47,347 nucleotides of DNA, taken from assembly GCA_945878135.1 (NCBI GenBank), contig CAMDUL010000021.1, positions 1 to 47,347 on the forward strand. Reading direction: 5' to 3'. Below the pieces are notes generated by a model. It worked only from the letters and a program-made list of their open reading frames with translations. It did no database searches and was not told the DNA's origin. The translations under genes and the position numbers were made by a program. Below are positions 32,661 through 41,485 of this stretch, piece by piece (position 1 is the first letter of the stretch; every line of letters starts with the position of its first letter). The DNA comes from Chthoniobacter flavus (GTDB lineage: Bacteria > Verrucomicrobiota > Verrucomicrobiia > Chthoniobacterales > JACTMZ01).

Positions 32661-35234
32661 ATGCATCCCTTCCGCTTGTCGCGGGCCGAAGTTCTTATCT
32701 TCGGCTCGGCCGCCGCTCTGCTCGCCGCCGCTCTGCTCCTCTCACTCTTCTGGGCCCAGCGGTATTTTCTGGAAACCGCACGCCAACGGGACCTCGACCG
32801 GGCGGAGCGCTACATCCGGCTGTGCCGCGACAAACTCGAGGCGGAATCGATGGCGGCTCCGGCTGAAGAAAGCCTCCGCCAACTGCGCGAAATCGGACTT
32901 TTTCTCGACGTCTTTCCCCCGGAAACCACCATCCCTTCGCCCAATCCCCGCTACCTTCCGGGACAGCAATCGGTCGAGGCTTGGGACCGGGTCCGCGGTC
33001 CCGACGGTCGCACGCTTTCGGTCATCCGGATCGGTCGTTATGACAGCACCTCGCGTCTGACCCTGCGCGCCGTGCGCGCCTACACCCTGGCCGGCGCGGT
33101 CGGCGGCCTCCTCTTGCTCGGCTTTGTCTGGCTCGCCCTGCGGCGCACCTACATCCGCGGCATCTCCCGCCTGACCGAAGAAATTGCCTCCGGCGCACCC
33201 GGACCCGCGTCCGGGGACGAAACCGCGGACCCGCTTCACGGACTGCGCGCCGCATTGCGGCAAGCCTTCGCCGCGCGCGACAGCGAAGCCGCCCGGCGCC
33301 AGCGCCTGATCGACGGGCACGAGGAAGCCGCCTGCACCGGAACCACGGACGGGACCCTGCTCGAGGTCAATGCCGCCTACTGCCGGATATTCCGCAAAAC
33401 CCGCGACGAACTCGTCGGGACGAACTATCTCGATCTCATCCCGTCGTCCGATCGCAGTGACGCGCTGGGCAACCTCCGCCGACTCTCGCGGCGCCATCCG
33501 GTCAACACCGTCGAGCACCGCGTTGTGCTGCCCGACGGCAGCATCCGCTGGATGCGCTGGCGGGACCATGCCGTCTTCGACCCAACGGACAAGGTCAGCG
33601 AAGTCCTCTCCTTCGGCACCGATATCACAGCCGAGAAGGAACTCGTCATCCGCTTGGCGGGTTTGCAGCGCGCTTTCGACCAGATGCAGTCGCTCGCCCG
33701 CACCGGCAGCCTCCGTTGGGACCTCAGCGCGGACCGCATGGAATGGACCGGCGAAACCTTCCGCCTTGTCGGTCTCAGCCCCGAGGAAACCGCGCCGACC
33801 CTCGACCGGTTGCTCGGAGCGGTTCTGCCCGAAGACCGCGAACCCCTGCGCCGGCTTTTCGAGCGCGCCCGTGAGAACGGCGATCCTTTCGAACACGAAT
33901 TCCGCGCCATGCTTCCCGATGGGTCCACCTCCGTCCTGCAAAGCCGCGCCGAGGTGCGTGCCGATGCCAAGACCAAAATTCTGGACCAACTCACCTGCAC
34001 GCTGCGCGACATCACCGCCCTGCGCGAGGCCGAGGCCGCGACCAAACGCGAGCTCCGGTTCCGCGAGGCCATCGAACAATCGCTGACGGCCGGTATCGTG
34101 GTCGCCGACGACAAGGGGCGCAATCTGCTGGTCAATCCCGCTTTCTGTGCCATGACCGGATGGAGCACGGAGGAATTGGTCGGATTGTCCGCCCCATACC
34201 CCTACTGGCCGGAGGAAGAATTGCCGGCCATCCACGCCGCCTTCGAACAGGCCCTGCAAGGCAAGACACCGCGCAACGGTTTCGAACTGCGCTTCCGCCG
34301 CAAGGACGACTCGCGCTTCGACGTCCTGGTCAATGTCGCCCCGCTGCTCGACAATGACGACCGGCATCTCGGCTGGCTCGGAGCGGTGACCGACATCAGC
34401 GCCATCCAGCAAACACGCCGCGACCTGCAAACGGCCAACGAACGATTGCGCATCGCGCAGGATGTCGCGGGGATCGGTATCTGGGACTGGGATCCGGTCA
34501 ATGACACCCTGCACTGGGACCGCCAATCTTTCGGGATCTTCGGCCATCCGGAGGGAACCAATCCCCAAGCGGTCTGGGAGAAGGCCCTGGGCCAAGGCGA
34601 GCGGGAGCGCCTGACCTACGAACTCCGGCGTCTCATCGGGACCGGCGGGGCCGGCGGACAGGACCTCATCCGCGCGCAATGGCCCGACGGCTCAATCCAC
34701 GACATCGTTTCGACTTACAGTATCATGCGTGACGACTCCGGCCGGGCCGTCCGCGTGCTCGGCATCAATCGCGACATAACCGCCGAATTGGAAGAGGAAC
34801 GCGAGTTGCGCGATGCCAACGAGCGCCTTGCCGCCGCGCTCGAGGGCGGCCAGTTCGGCACCTTCGAACACATCATCGGCCTCGGGGATATCAATTGGAG
34901 TCCGGCCAACTACGAGATCAATGGCATCGACCGCGCGGTGACCGACCCGGCGAAGCTTTTCAAGTTGTGGAAGGAAAACGCGGGTGACTTCTTCCCTCAA
35001 GTCATGGAACGCATGGACGCCATCCCTGTCGACACTCAGCACATGACCTACGCATTCACGGCGCGGCCGGCGGGCAAGGAACCGCGGCGGATCCGGACCA
35101 GCGTCTTCATCGAGCGCAACAAGCATGGTCATCCCGTCCGCCTTGTCGGCATCACACAACGCCTGGACTGGCCCGTGGCCGCCGGTCCCGCTTTCCGCCC
35201 TTCCTTGACTCCAAAGCGCGCCGATTTAGCGTAA
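32661..35234 (+). CDS. Membrane-anchored multi-PAS sensor protein without output domain
   Basis: An 857-residue protein with two transmembrane helices (about 10-31 and 141-160) flanking a periplasmic loop of roughly 108 residues, then four to five PAS domains (about 220-330, 340-455, 465-580, 590-710 and a weaker one at 715-850). PAC-like ends such as DITAEKE, DITALRE, DISAIQQ and NRDITAELEEE separate them. No histidine kinase, GGDEF, EAL, HD-GYP or methyl-accepting domain is present, and the protein ends soon after the last PAS domain, so it must signal through a partner. ATG 32661 is preferred to GTG 32646 because GAAGG lies 8 bases upstream. ResB starts 8 bases downstream, so it probably heads the operon that ends with the CheB/CheR and GGDEF proteins. 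Confidence 0.75.
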   Translation: MHPFRLSRAEVLIFGSAAALLAAALLLSLFWAQRYFLETARQRDLDRAERYIRLCRDKLEAESMAAPAEESLRQLREIGLFLDVFPPETTIPSPNPRYLPGQQSVEAWDRVRGPDGRTLSVIRIGRYDSTSRLTLRAVRAYTLAGAVGGLLLLGFVWLALRRTYIRGISRLTEEIASGAPGPASGDETADPLHGLRAALRQAFAARDSEAARRQRLIDGHEEAACTGTTDGTLLEVNAAYCRIFRKTRDELVGTNYLDLIPSSDRSDALGNLRRLSRRHPVNTVEHRVVLPDGSIRWMRWRDHAVFDPTDKVSEVLSFGTDITAEKELVIRLAGLQRAFDQMQSLARTGSLRWDLSADRMEWTGETFRLVGLSPEETAPTLDRLLGAVLPEDREPLRRLFERARENGDPFEHEFRAMLPDGSTSVLQSRAEVRADAKTKILDQLTCTLRDITALREAEAATKRELRFREAIEQSLTAGIVVADDKGRNLLVNPAFCAMTGWSTEELVGLSAPYPYWPEEELPAIHAAFEQALQGKTPRNGFELRFRRKDDSRFDVLVNVAPLLDNDDRHLGWLGAVTDISAIQQTRRDLQTANERLRIAQDVAGIGIWDWDPVNDTLHWDRQSFGIFGHPEGTNPQAVWEKALGQGERERLTYELRRLIGTGGAGGQDLIRAQWPDGSIHDIVSTYSIMRDDSGRAVRVLGINRDITAELEEERELRDANERLAAALEGGQFGTFEHIIGLGDINWSPANYEINGIDRAVTDPAKLFKLWKENAGDFFPQVMERMDAIPVDTQHMTYAFTARPAGKEPRRIRTSVFIERNKHGHPVRLVGITQRLDWPVAAGPAFRPSLTPKRADLA

Positions 35235-35242
35235 CCTTCTTC

Positions 35243-36769
35243 ATGATGCCATCCGGTTCCGGCCCTTCGCGCCCGCCGCGGTATGCCTGGAAACGTGATC
35301 CGGTCTTCCGGTTCCTCTCCTCGCTGCGGTTGGCCGTCATTCTGCTGAGCACTCTCATCGTCATGAGCATCGTCGGCACGCTGGCCGAATCGAAATTCGA
35401 CGCCGACACCGCGCGCACCTGGATCTACGAGGCGCCCTGGTTCCACCTCTGGCTTCTTTTCCTCGGGGCGAACCTCACTTGCAGCGCCCTCATGCGCTGG
35501 CCCTGGAAAAAATACCACACCGGCTTCCTCCTCACCCACCTGGGAATCATCACCGTGATGATCGGCGCCGTCATCGGGCAGATCTGGGGCATCGAGGGAA
35601 CCATGACGCTTTTCAAAAACTCCCCGCCGGACAACAAGCTCGTGCTGCAGACCCGGCAAATCACGGTGCGCGATCCCGATGCGCAGCGCGCCGTGATGAT
35701 CGAACTCGGACGTCAACCGGTCCGCATCCGCGACGGCCGCCCGCTCGATTTATGGACCACCCCGGGCGGATGGAATCTCGAGGTGGTGGCCGACTCTCCG
35801 CGGCTCACCGCCTACTTCCAACCCGCCGCCGCTCCGTCCGGCCCGCCCGCCGTGCTCGTCCGTCTGCAAACCAGGGCCATGAACCAGACCATCGAGCAAT
35901 GGCTGCTGGCCGACGACCGCGACCACAACCGCCTCGATCTCGGACTCATCACCGTCGACCTGGCCACCGCCGGCGCGCCCGCCCCCGTCACCGGTGCGGC
36001 CAACCGCGCCGTCCTCACGGTGCAACCCGGCGGCACATTGCAACTCTTCCTCCACGCCGCCGGTCGCCAAGTCTCTTCGGGCCCTCTCGCCGCCGGTCGG
36101 CCGGTCATCACGGGATGGAACGACTGGACGATCGAGGCGCTCGAGGTTCTTCCCGCCGCGCAACCCGGGTTCCGCTTCGACCCGCTCCCCAAAGGCGAAC
36201 CGATCCCTCCGGGCCAGACCCTCCTCGATGGCATCCTCGTGCGCGCCAGCAAGGCCGACCGCACCGTGGAGCAATGGGTCGGCGCCGGATGGCGCGTCAG
36301 TCTGCCCACCGGCAGCTTCCCGCTCGAGATCGCCTACGGCTGGGAGGTCGCCGACCTGCCCTTCGGACTCGAGTTGAAAAATTTCACCGTCGAACGCAAC
36401 GAAGGCACCGACGAACCTGCCTCCTTCCGCAGCGACTTGGCCATGGTCCTGCCGGACGGAACGGTCGACGGCACCGGCTCGTGTTCCATGAATCAACCGG
36501 CCAACTACCCGCAGGCCCTCTGGCGTTCCCTCACCGGACTGACCTACAAAATGTCCCAAGCCTCGTGGAACCCCAACGACCTCACGCAGAGTTCCGTGCA
36601 AATCCTCCGCGATCCGGGTTGGCTCTTCAAATGGATCGGCTCGCTCATCCTCTGCGCCGGCCTCGTCACCATGTTCATCTTCCGACGCCCCGCCGCCCCG
36701 CAACATGCCCCGGCCGGTTCGTCGACCGCGCCGACCGGCCGCACCCCGCAACTCTCCTCCATACCGTGA
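35243..36769 (+). CDS. resB: Cytochrome c biogenesis protein ResB
   Basis: ResB (Ccs1) works with CcsA as the System II haem-export and ligation machine that attaches haem to CxxCH motifs outside the cell membrane. The 508-residue protein has three N-terminal helices (about 25-46, 64-84 and 93-115), a large extracytoplasmic domain (about 120-465) and one C-terminal helix near 470-490, the ResB topology. The helix-1 LSSLRLAVILLSTLI stretch is characteristic. ATG 35243 or 35246 are both possible. The stop overlaps the ccsA start as GTGA. It follows the multi-PAS gene by 8 bases. Its clients would include the di-haem protein at 1565-4483. Confidence 0.85.
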   Translation: MMPSGSGPSRPPRYAWKRDPVFRFLSSLRLAVILLSTLIVMSIVGTLAESKFDADTARTWIYEAPWFHLWLLFLGANLTCSALMRWPWKKYHTGFLLTHLGIITVMIGAVIGQIWGIEGTMTLFKNSPPDNKLVLQTRQITVRDPDAQRAVMIELGRQPVRIRDGRPLDLWTTPGGWNLEVVADSPRLTAYFQPAAAPSGPPAVLVRLQTRAMNQTIEQWLLADDRDHNRLDLGLITVDLATAGAPAPVTGAANRAVLTVQPGGTLQLFLHAAGRQVSSGPLAAGRPVITGWNDWTIEALEVLPAAQPGFRFDPLPKGEPIPPGQTLLDGILVRASKADRTVEQWVGAGWRVSLPTGSFPLEIAYGWEVADLPFGLELKNFTVERNEGTDEPASFRSDLAMVLPDGTVDGTGSCSMNQPANYPQALWRSLTGLTYKMSQASWNPNDLTQSSVQILRDPGWLFKWIGSLILCAGLVTMFIFRRPAAPQHAPAGSSTAPTGRTPQLSSIP

Positions 36770-38427
36770 AACTCCTCCCCGCCCTCCTCCTCGCCACCGC
36801 CGCCGCATTGCCCGCCGCCCCGCCCGCGGCCGAAATCACTCCGTGGGAAAGCCTCGTGGTGCAGGATTCGGGACGGCGCAAACCGGTCGGCACCTTCGGA
36901 CACGAAGTGCTGGTCAAAATCGCCGGACGCGACCCCGTGCGCACCACCGACGGCGAAACCTTCAACGGCAGCGCTTTCGCCTTCTCCCAGCTTTTCGCCA
37001 CCCGCGACTGGAGCGAGGAGCCGATGGTTCTCGTCTCCTATCGTCCGCTGGTCGAAGCCCTCGGCCTCGATGCCTCCCGCAAGCGGTTTTCCCGCCAAGA
37101 ACTCGCCGGGGCGACGAAGCTCACCGCCTTCTCGCAGGAAGCCGCTGCCCTGCGCCAAGCCGGCGAGCCCGTGCCGCGTCTCAACACCGAGGCGCAAACT
37201 GTGCTCGGACGCCTGCAGCTTTTCGACGCGCTCGGGGCCACCACCGCGTTCCTCCTCGCCCCGCCGCCGCCGGGCTCGCCCGCCGGCTCGCCATGGTTGT
37301 CCATCGACCAACTCGCCGCCGCCTACCCGCCGGAGAAATCCGCACCCATCGTGCAGGACCTGCGCAATTTGAACGTGGCCGGACGCGAGGGCGACGATGC
37401 CACGTTCGATGCCGCCGCGCAGCGCCTCGTCGACGACCTCCGTGCACTCAACCCCGAAGTCTATCCCCCGTCAGCCGTGGTCGACCGGGAGAATTTCTAC
37501 AACCGCCTCAAACCTTTCGACACCGCCATGTGGCTGCTCATCCCCGCCTCGTTGCTCCTGCTCGCCGGTGCGCGGCACGGAGCGCGCCGGTGGCTGCTCC
37601 GCGGCGGCGTGATCCTCAGCGCGGCTTCGCTCGGCTTCATGCTTTACGGCCTCCTCCTCCGCGTGATCATCGCCGGCCGCGCCCCCGTGACCAACATGTA
37701 TGAATCCGTCGTCTGGGTCGCCATGGGCACCGTCCTGTTCGGACTCATCTTCTTCGCCGCTTACCGCAACCGCCTCATGCTCCTGAGCGCCTTGCCCGTC
37801 AGTTTCCTCTGCCTCCTCCTCGTGCGCAGCCTCCCCGTGGCCATGCCCGCGCGCCTCGATCCGCTCGTCCCCGTGCTGCGCGACAACTTCTGGCTCACCG
37901 TCCACGTGCTGACCATCACGCTGAGCTACGCCGCCTTCGCCCTCGCCCTCGGCTTCGCCCACGTCGTCCTCTGGCGTTACATCCGCAAACCGGAGGCAGC
38001 CGAGGCGATCCGCCCGCTGCACGACTGGCTCTACCGCATGATGTTCGTCGGCCTCATCCTCCTCGCCACCGGCACCATCCTCGGCGGCGTCTGGGCCAAC
38101 TACAGTTGGGGACGCTTCTGGGGTTGGGACCCCAAGGAGACATGGGCCCTCATCGCGCTCCTCATGTATGTCGTGGCCATCCACGGCAAAATGGCCGGCT
38201 GGTGGGGCGACTTCGGACTCGCGGTGGCTGCGGTGGTCAACTTTGCCGGTATCATCATGGCTTGGTATGGCGTGAACTACGTCCTCGGCGCCGGACTGCA
38301 CAGCTACGGATTCGGCGTGGGCGGCGAAGGCTATGTCCTCGCCTTCCTCGCCCTCGAAGCTGCCTACGTAGGACTGGCTATGGTGCGCCACCGCGGCGCG
38401 CGCCAAATGGACGCCGTTCCGGCCTGA
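36766..38427 (+). CDS. ccsA: Cytochrome c biogenesis protein CcsA
   Basis: CcsA (ResC) delivers haem to apocytochromes in System II with ResB. This 553-residue form begins at GTG 36766 with a signal-like N-terminus, has a hydrophilic, mostly extracytoplasmic domain of about 230 residues, then about eight membrane helices. The WWD-type haem-handling motif WGWDPKETWA lies near residue 453, and histidines of the flanking helices (VHVLTITLSY, HGKMAGWWGD) fit the family. The N-terminal domain is longer than in Bacillus ResC, as is common in Bacteroidota/Verrucomicrobiota-type proteins. The GTGA overlap with resB indicates co-translation. A 52-base gap follows before the CheB/CheR fusion gene. Confidence 0.9.
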   Translation: MKLLPALLLATAAALPAAPPAAEITPWESLVVQDSGRRKPVGTFGHEVLVKIAGRDPVRTTDGETFNGSAFAFSQLFATRDWSEEPMVLVSYRPLVEALGLDASRKRFSRQELAGATKLTAFSQEAAALRQAGEPVPRLNTEAQTVLGRLQLFDALGATTAFLLAPPPPGSPAGSPWLSIDQLAAAYPPEKSAPIVQDLRNLNVAGREGDDATFDAAAQRLVDDLRALNPEVYPPSAVVDRENFYNRLKPFDTAMWLLIPASLLLLAGARHGARRWLLRGGVILSAASLGFMLYGLLLRVIIAGRAPVTNMYESVVWVAMGTVLFGLIFFAAYRNRLMLLSALPVSFLCLLLVRSLPVAMPARLDPLVPVLRDNFWLTVHVLTITLSYAAFALALGFAHVVLWRYIRKPEAAEAIRPLHDWLYRMMFVGLILLATGTILGGVWANYSWGRFWGWDPKETWALIALLMYVVAIHGKMAGWWGDFGLAVAAVVNFAGIIMAWYGVNYVLGAGLHSYGFGVGGEGYVLAFLALEAAYVGLAMVRHRGARQMDAVPA

Positions 38428-38479
38428 GCAACGCTCCCGCCGGATCGCTGTTCGACGCCCGGTGCGGCGATGATGCAGC

Positions 38480-41400
38480 TTGTGGAACGCTCCTCGCGGG
38501 ACGATCCTTGGTTTGTTGAAGACAAAAAGCGCCAAGCGCCGCGGATCCGCGGCGACCAAGGAGGGCGCCACTGCGCCTGAAGACGACTTTCCCATCGTGG
38601 GCATCGGTGCTTCGGCCGGAGGTCTTGCCGCCTTCGAGGCTTTTTTCTCCGGCATGCCCGCGGACCGCGATCCGGGCATGGCCTTCGTCGTCGTCCAGCA
38701 TCTCGCCCCGGACCACAAAAGCATCCTCTCCGATCTCATCCAGCGCTACACCCGCATGGCAGTGCATGAAGTGACCGACGGCATGGTCGTCGCGCCCAAT
38801 TGCGTTTACATCATCCCGCCCGGCTATGACATGGCCCTGCTCAACGGGTCCCTGCAACTGCTCAACATCACGACCACGCGGGGACAGCGCCTGCCCGTCG
38901 ATTTCTTTTTCCGTTCGCTTGCCCAGGACCAGAGGGAGCGCGCCATCGGCATCATTCTCTCCGGCACGGGCAGCGACGGAACCCTCGGCGTGCGGGCGAT
39001 CAAGGAGGAGAACGGCATGGTCATCGTGCAAATTCCGGAATCCGCGGAATTCGACGGCATGCCGCGCAACGCCGTCGCCACGGGACTGGTCGACTACCAA
39101 CTCCCGCCGGCCGAAATACCCGCCAAGCTCGTGGCTTACGCCGATCACCTGGTCGGACGCCGTCCCATCGACGTTATTCCCCACACCGAATCAGAAGCCT
39201 CGCTGAAAACGATCTTCCTCCTGCTCCGCACGCAGACCGGCCACGACTTCTCGCTCTACAAACCGACCACGATCAACCGCCGCATCGAGCGCCGCATGGC
39301 GCTGCAGCAGATCGACCGTCTTGAGTCATACGTCAGCTACCTCAACAAAACCCCCGACGAGGTCGAGGCGCTCTTCCGTGATTTGCTGATCAATGTGACG
39401 CGGTTTTTCCGCGACCCGGAGGCATTCGCCGTCCTCGGGAAAGAAGTCATCCCGCGCCTTTTCGAAGGCCGGGCTGACGGCGGTGCGGTGCGCGTCTGGG
39501 TGCCGGGTTGCTCGACCGGCGAAGAAGCCTATTCGATCGCCATGCTTCTGGCCGAGCAGATGGAATCCCTGGGCCACAGCTATCCCGTGCAGTTGTTCGC
39601 CACGGACATCGACAACCGCGCCATCGCGGCGGCTCGGGCGGGTGTCTATCCGGCCAGCATCGCGGCCGATATTTCCCCGCAACGATTGGCCCGCTTCTTC
39701 TCGGCCGAGCGCGATTCGGGCGTTTTCCGTGTGAACAAAACCCTCCGCGACATGCTGGTTTTCTCCGAGCAGGACGCGATCAAAGATCCGCCGTTTTCCA
39801 AGCTCGACCTCCTCAGCTGCCGCAATCTGCTCATCTACCTCACGCCGGAACTGCAGCAGAAGCTCCTTCTTCTTTTCCACTACGCACTCAATCCAGGAGG
39901 CACCCTTTTTCTCGGCACCTCGGAGAGTACGGGCGAAGCGGGCAGCCTCTTCACCACGATCGATCCCAAAGCCAAACTTTACCGCCGCAAAGACGAGGGG
40001 CCAACCGTCCGCGGACGTGGAGCCGTTCCGCCGGCCCTCACTGGCGAGGTATTGATCCCGCGCCACCCCGCACACAGACTAGGTCCGACCGTGAAGACAC
40101 CGCTGCGCGAACTGACCGAACGGGAACTGCTTGCCCACACCGGTTTGGTCGGGGCGCTGGTCAACGCGAAGGGTGATGTTCTTTATTTGCACGGACGCTC
40201 GGGCCTCTACCTCGAGCCGCCCACCGGGGAACCCGGAGTGAGCAACATCCTCTCCATGGCCCGCGAAGGATTGCGCGTCGCTCTCGCCTCCGCCCTGCGC
40301 AAAGCCGCGTCGTCCTCGGATGTCGTGCGCGCACCGGGCGTGCGGGTCAAAACGAACGGCCATTCCGTGGTCATCGACCTGACCGTGCGCCCCCTTCAAC
40401 ACGCCAAGGGATCAGAGCCGCCGCTCTTGCTCGTCATCTTCGCCGAACCGCGCGAAGCGCCGGCCGATCAAGCCCCCGCCCGCGGCGCGGAAACGAAGGG
40501 CGACGGCGCCAAGCTCATCGCCGAGTTGCAGAGCGAACTGCGGGCAAAGGACGAATACCTGCGCAGCGCCAACGAGCAATTGCAAAGCGCCACGGAAGAA
40601 CTCCAGTCCTCGAACGAGGAAATGCAGTCGATCAACGAGGAACTGCAGTCGACCAACGAGGAACTGGAGACATCCAAGGAGGAGCTGCAGTCGGTCAACG
40701 AGGAACTCAGCACGGTCAACACCGAGTTGCAGAGCAAGGTGCTTGGGCTCTCGCAGGTCAACAACGACATGAACAACCTCCTGGCCGGCACCGGTATCGC
40801 CACCGTGTTCGTCGACCACCAACTGCGCATCATGCGCTTCACTCCCGCCGTCGGCGCGATCCTCAACGTCATCCTCAGCGACGTGGGACGCCCCGTCGCG
40901 CACATCGTGACCAACCTTGCCCGCTACGACCGGATGGTCGCCGATATCCGTGAAGTGCTCGACTCGCTTGTGCCCAAGGAGGTCGAGGTGCAGACCGCAA
41001 ACGGCAGATTTTTCACCATGCGCATCCAGCCTTACCGCACGATCGAAAACGCGATCGAAGGCGCGGTCGTCTCCTTCGTCGACATCACCGCCATGGTCCG
41101 CGCGCGCGAGGACTTGCGCAAGGCGAACGAACTCCTCCGCCTCGCCGTGGTGGTGCGCGACGCCCACGACGCCGTGACCGTGCAGGACCTTGAAGGCGGC
41201 ATTCTCGCTTGGAACCCCGCAGCCACCCGGATCTACGGGTGGAGCGAAGCGGAGGCGCTGCGCATGAACGCCCGCGACCGCATCCCCGGCCCGCAACGCG
41301 AGGCGGAACTCGCCAAGGCCGACGCCATCGCACGCGGCAAAATTCTTCCGGCCTACACCTCGGAGCGCTTGACCAAAGACGGCCGGACCATCGCGGTGGA

Positions 41401-41485
41401 GATCAGCGTTACCGCCCTGGTCAATGAAGCGGGCCGCATTTACGGCCTCGCCACAACCGAACAACTCAAGCCGGGAGCTGCATGA
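38480..41485 (+). CDS. CheB/CheR/PAS fusion signalling protein
   Basis: A 1001-residue fusion of chemotaxis methylesterase and methyltransferase domains. Residues about 36-225 are CheB-like, with the catalytic Ser in GIGASAGGL, His in VVQHLAPDHK and Asp in LSGTGSDGTLG, but no receiver domain. Residues about 230-500 are CheR-like, with the SAM-binding VWVPGCSTGEEAYS near 336. Residues about 677-755 form a coiled coil of seven tandem heptads of EELQSxN type, followed by PAS domains at about 760-873 and 887-997. There is no kinase, so it may methylate and demethylate receptors or act as a hub. The start is uncertain: TTG 38480 is first, and TTG 38513 or 38516 are alternatives. Its stop overlaps the GGDEF gene as ATGA, so the two are coupled. 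Confidence 0.85.
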   Translation: MWNAPRGTILGLLKTKSAKRRGSAATKEGATAPEDDFPIVGIGASAGGLAAFEAFFSGMPADRDPGMAFVVVQHLAPDHKSILSDLIQRYTRMAVHEVTDGMVVAPNCVYIIPPGYDMALLNGSLQLLNITTTRGQRLPVDFFFRSLAQDQRERAIGIILSGTGSDGTLGVRAIKEENGMVIVQIPESAEFDGMPRNAVATGLVDYQLPPAEIPAKLVAYADHLVGRRPIDVIPHTESEASLKTIFLLLRTQTGHDFSLYKPTTINRRIERRMALQQIDRLESYVSYLNKTPDEVEALFRDLLINVTRFFRDPEAFAVLGKEVIPRLFEGRADGGAVRVWVPGCSTGEEAYSIAMLLAEQMESLGHSYPVQLFATDIDNRAIAAARAGVYPASIAADISPQRLARFFSAERDSGVFRVNKTLRDMLVFSEQDAIKDPPFSKLDLLSCRNLLIYLTPELQQKLLLLFHYALNPGGTLFLGTSESTGEAGSLFTTIDPKAKLYRRKDEGPTVRGRGAVPPALTGEVLIPRHPAHRLGPTVKTPLRELTERELLAHTGLVGALVNAKGDVLYLHGRSGLYLEPPTGEPGVSNILSMAREGLRVALASALRKAASSSDVVRAPGVRVKTNGHSVVIDLTVRPLQHAKGSEPPLLLVIFAEPREAPADQAPARGAETKGDGAKLIAELQSELRAKDEYLRSANEQLQSATEELQSSNEEMQSINEELQSTNEELETSKEELQSVNEELSTVNTELQSKVLGLSQVNNDMNNLLAGTGIATVFVDHQLRIMRFTPAVGAILNVILSDVGRPVAHIVTNLARYDRMVADIREVLDSLVPKEVEVQTANGRFFTMRIQPYRTIENAIEGAVVSFVDITAMVRAREDLRKANELLRLAVVVRDAHDAVTVQDLEGGILAWNPAATRIYGWSEAEALRMNARDRIPGPQREAELAKADAIARGKILPAYTSERLTKDGRTIAVEISVTALVNEAGRIYGLATTEQLKPGAA

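Noticed and set aside
35479-36765. Upstream extension of the ccsA frame through resB
   Set aside because: Arg/Pro-rich out-of-frame resB sequence; GTG 36766 gives a signal-like start and a GTGA overlap.
40580-40740. Near-tandem repeat of GAGGAACTGCAGTC-like units
   Set aside because: It encodes the seven heptads of the CheB/CheR coiled coil, so it is a protein repeat and not a DNA array.
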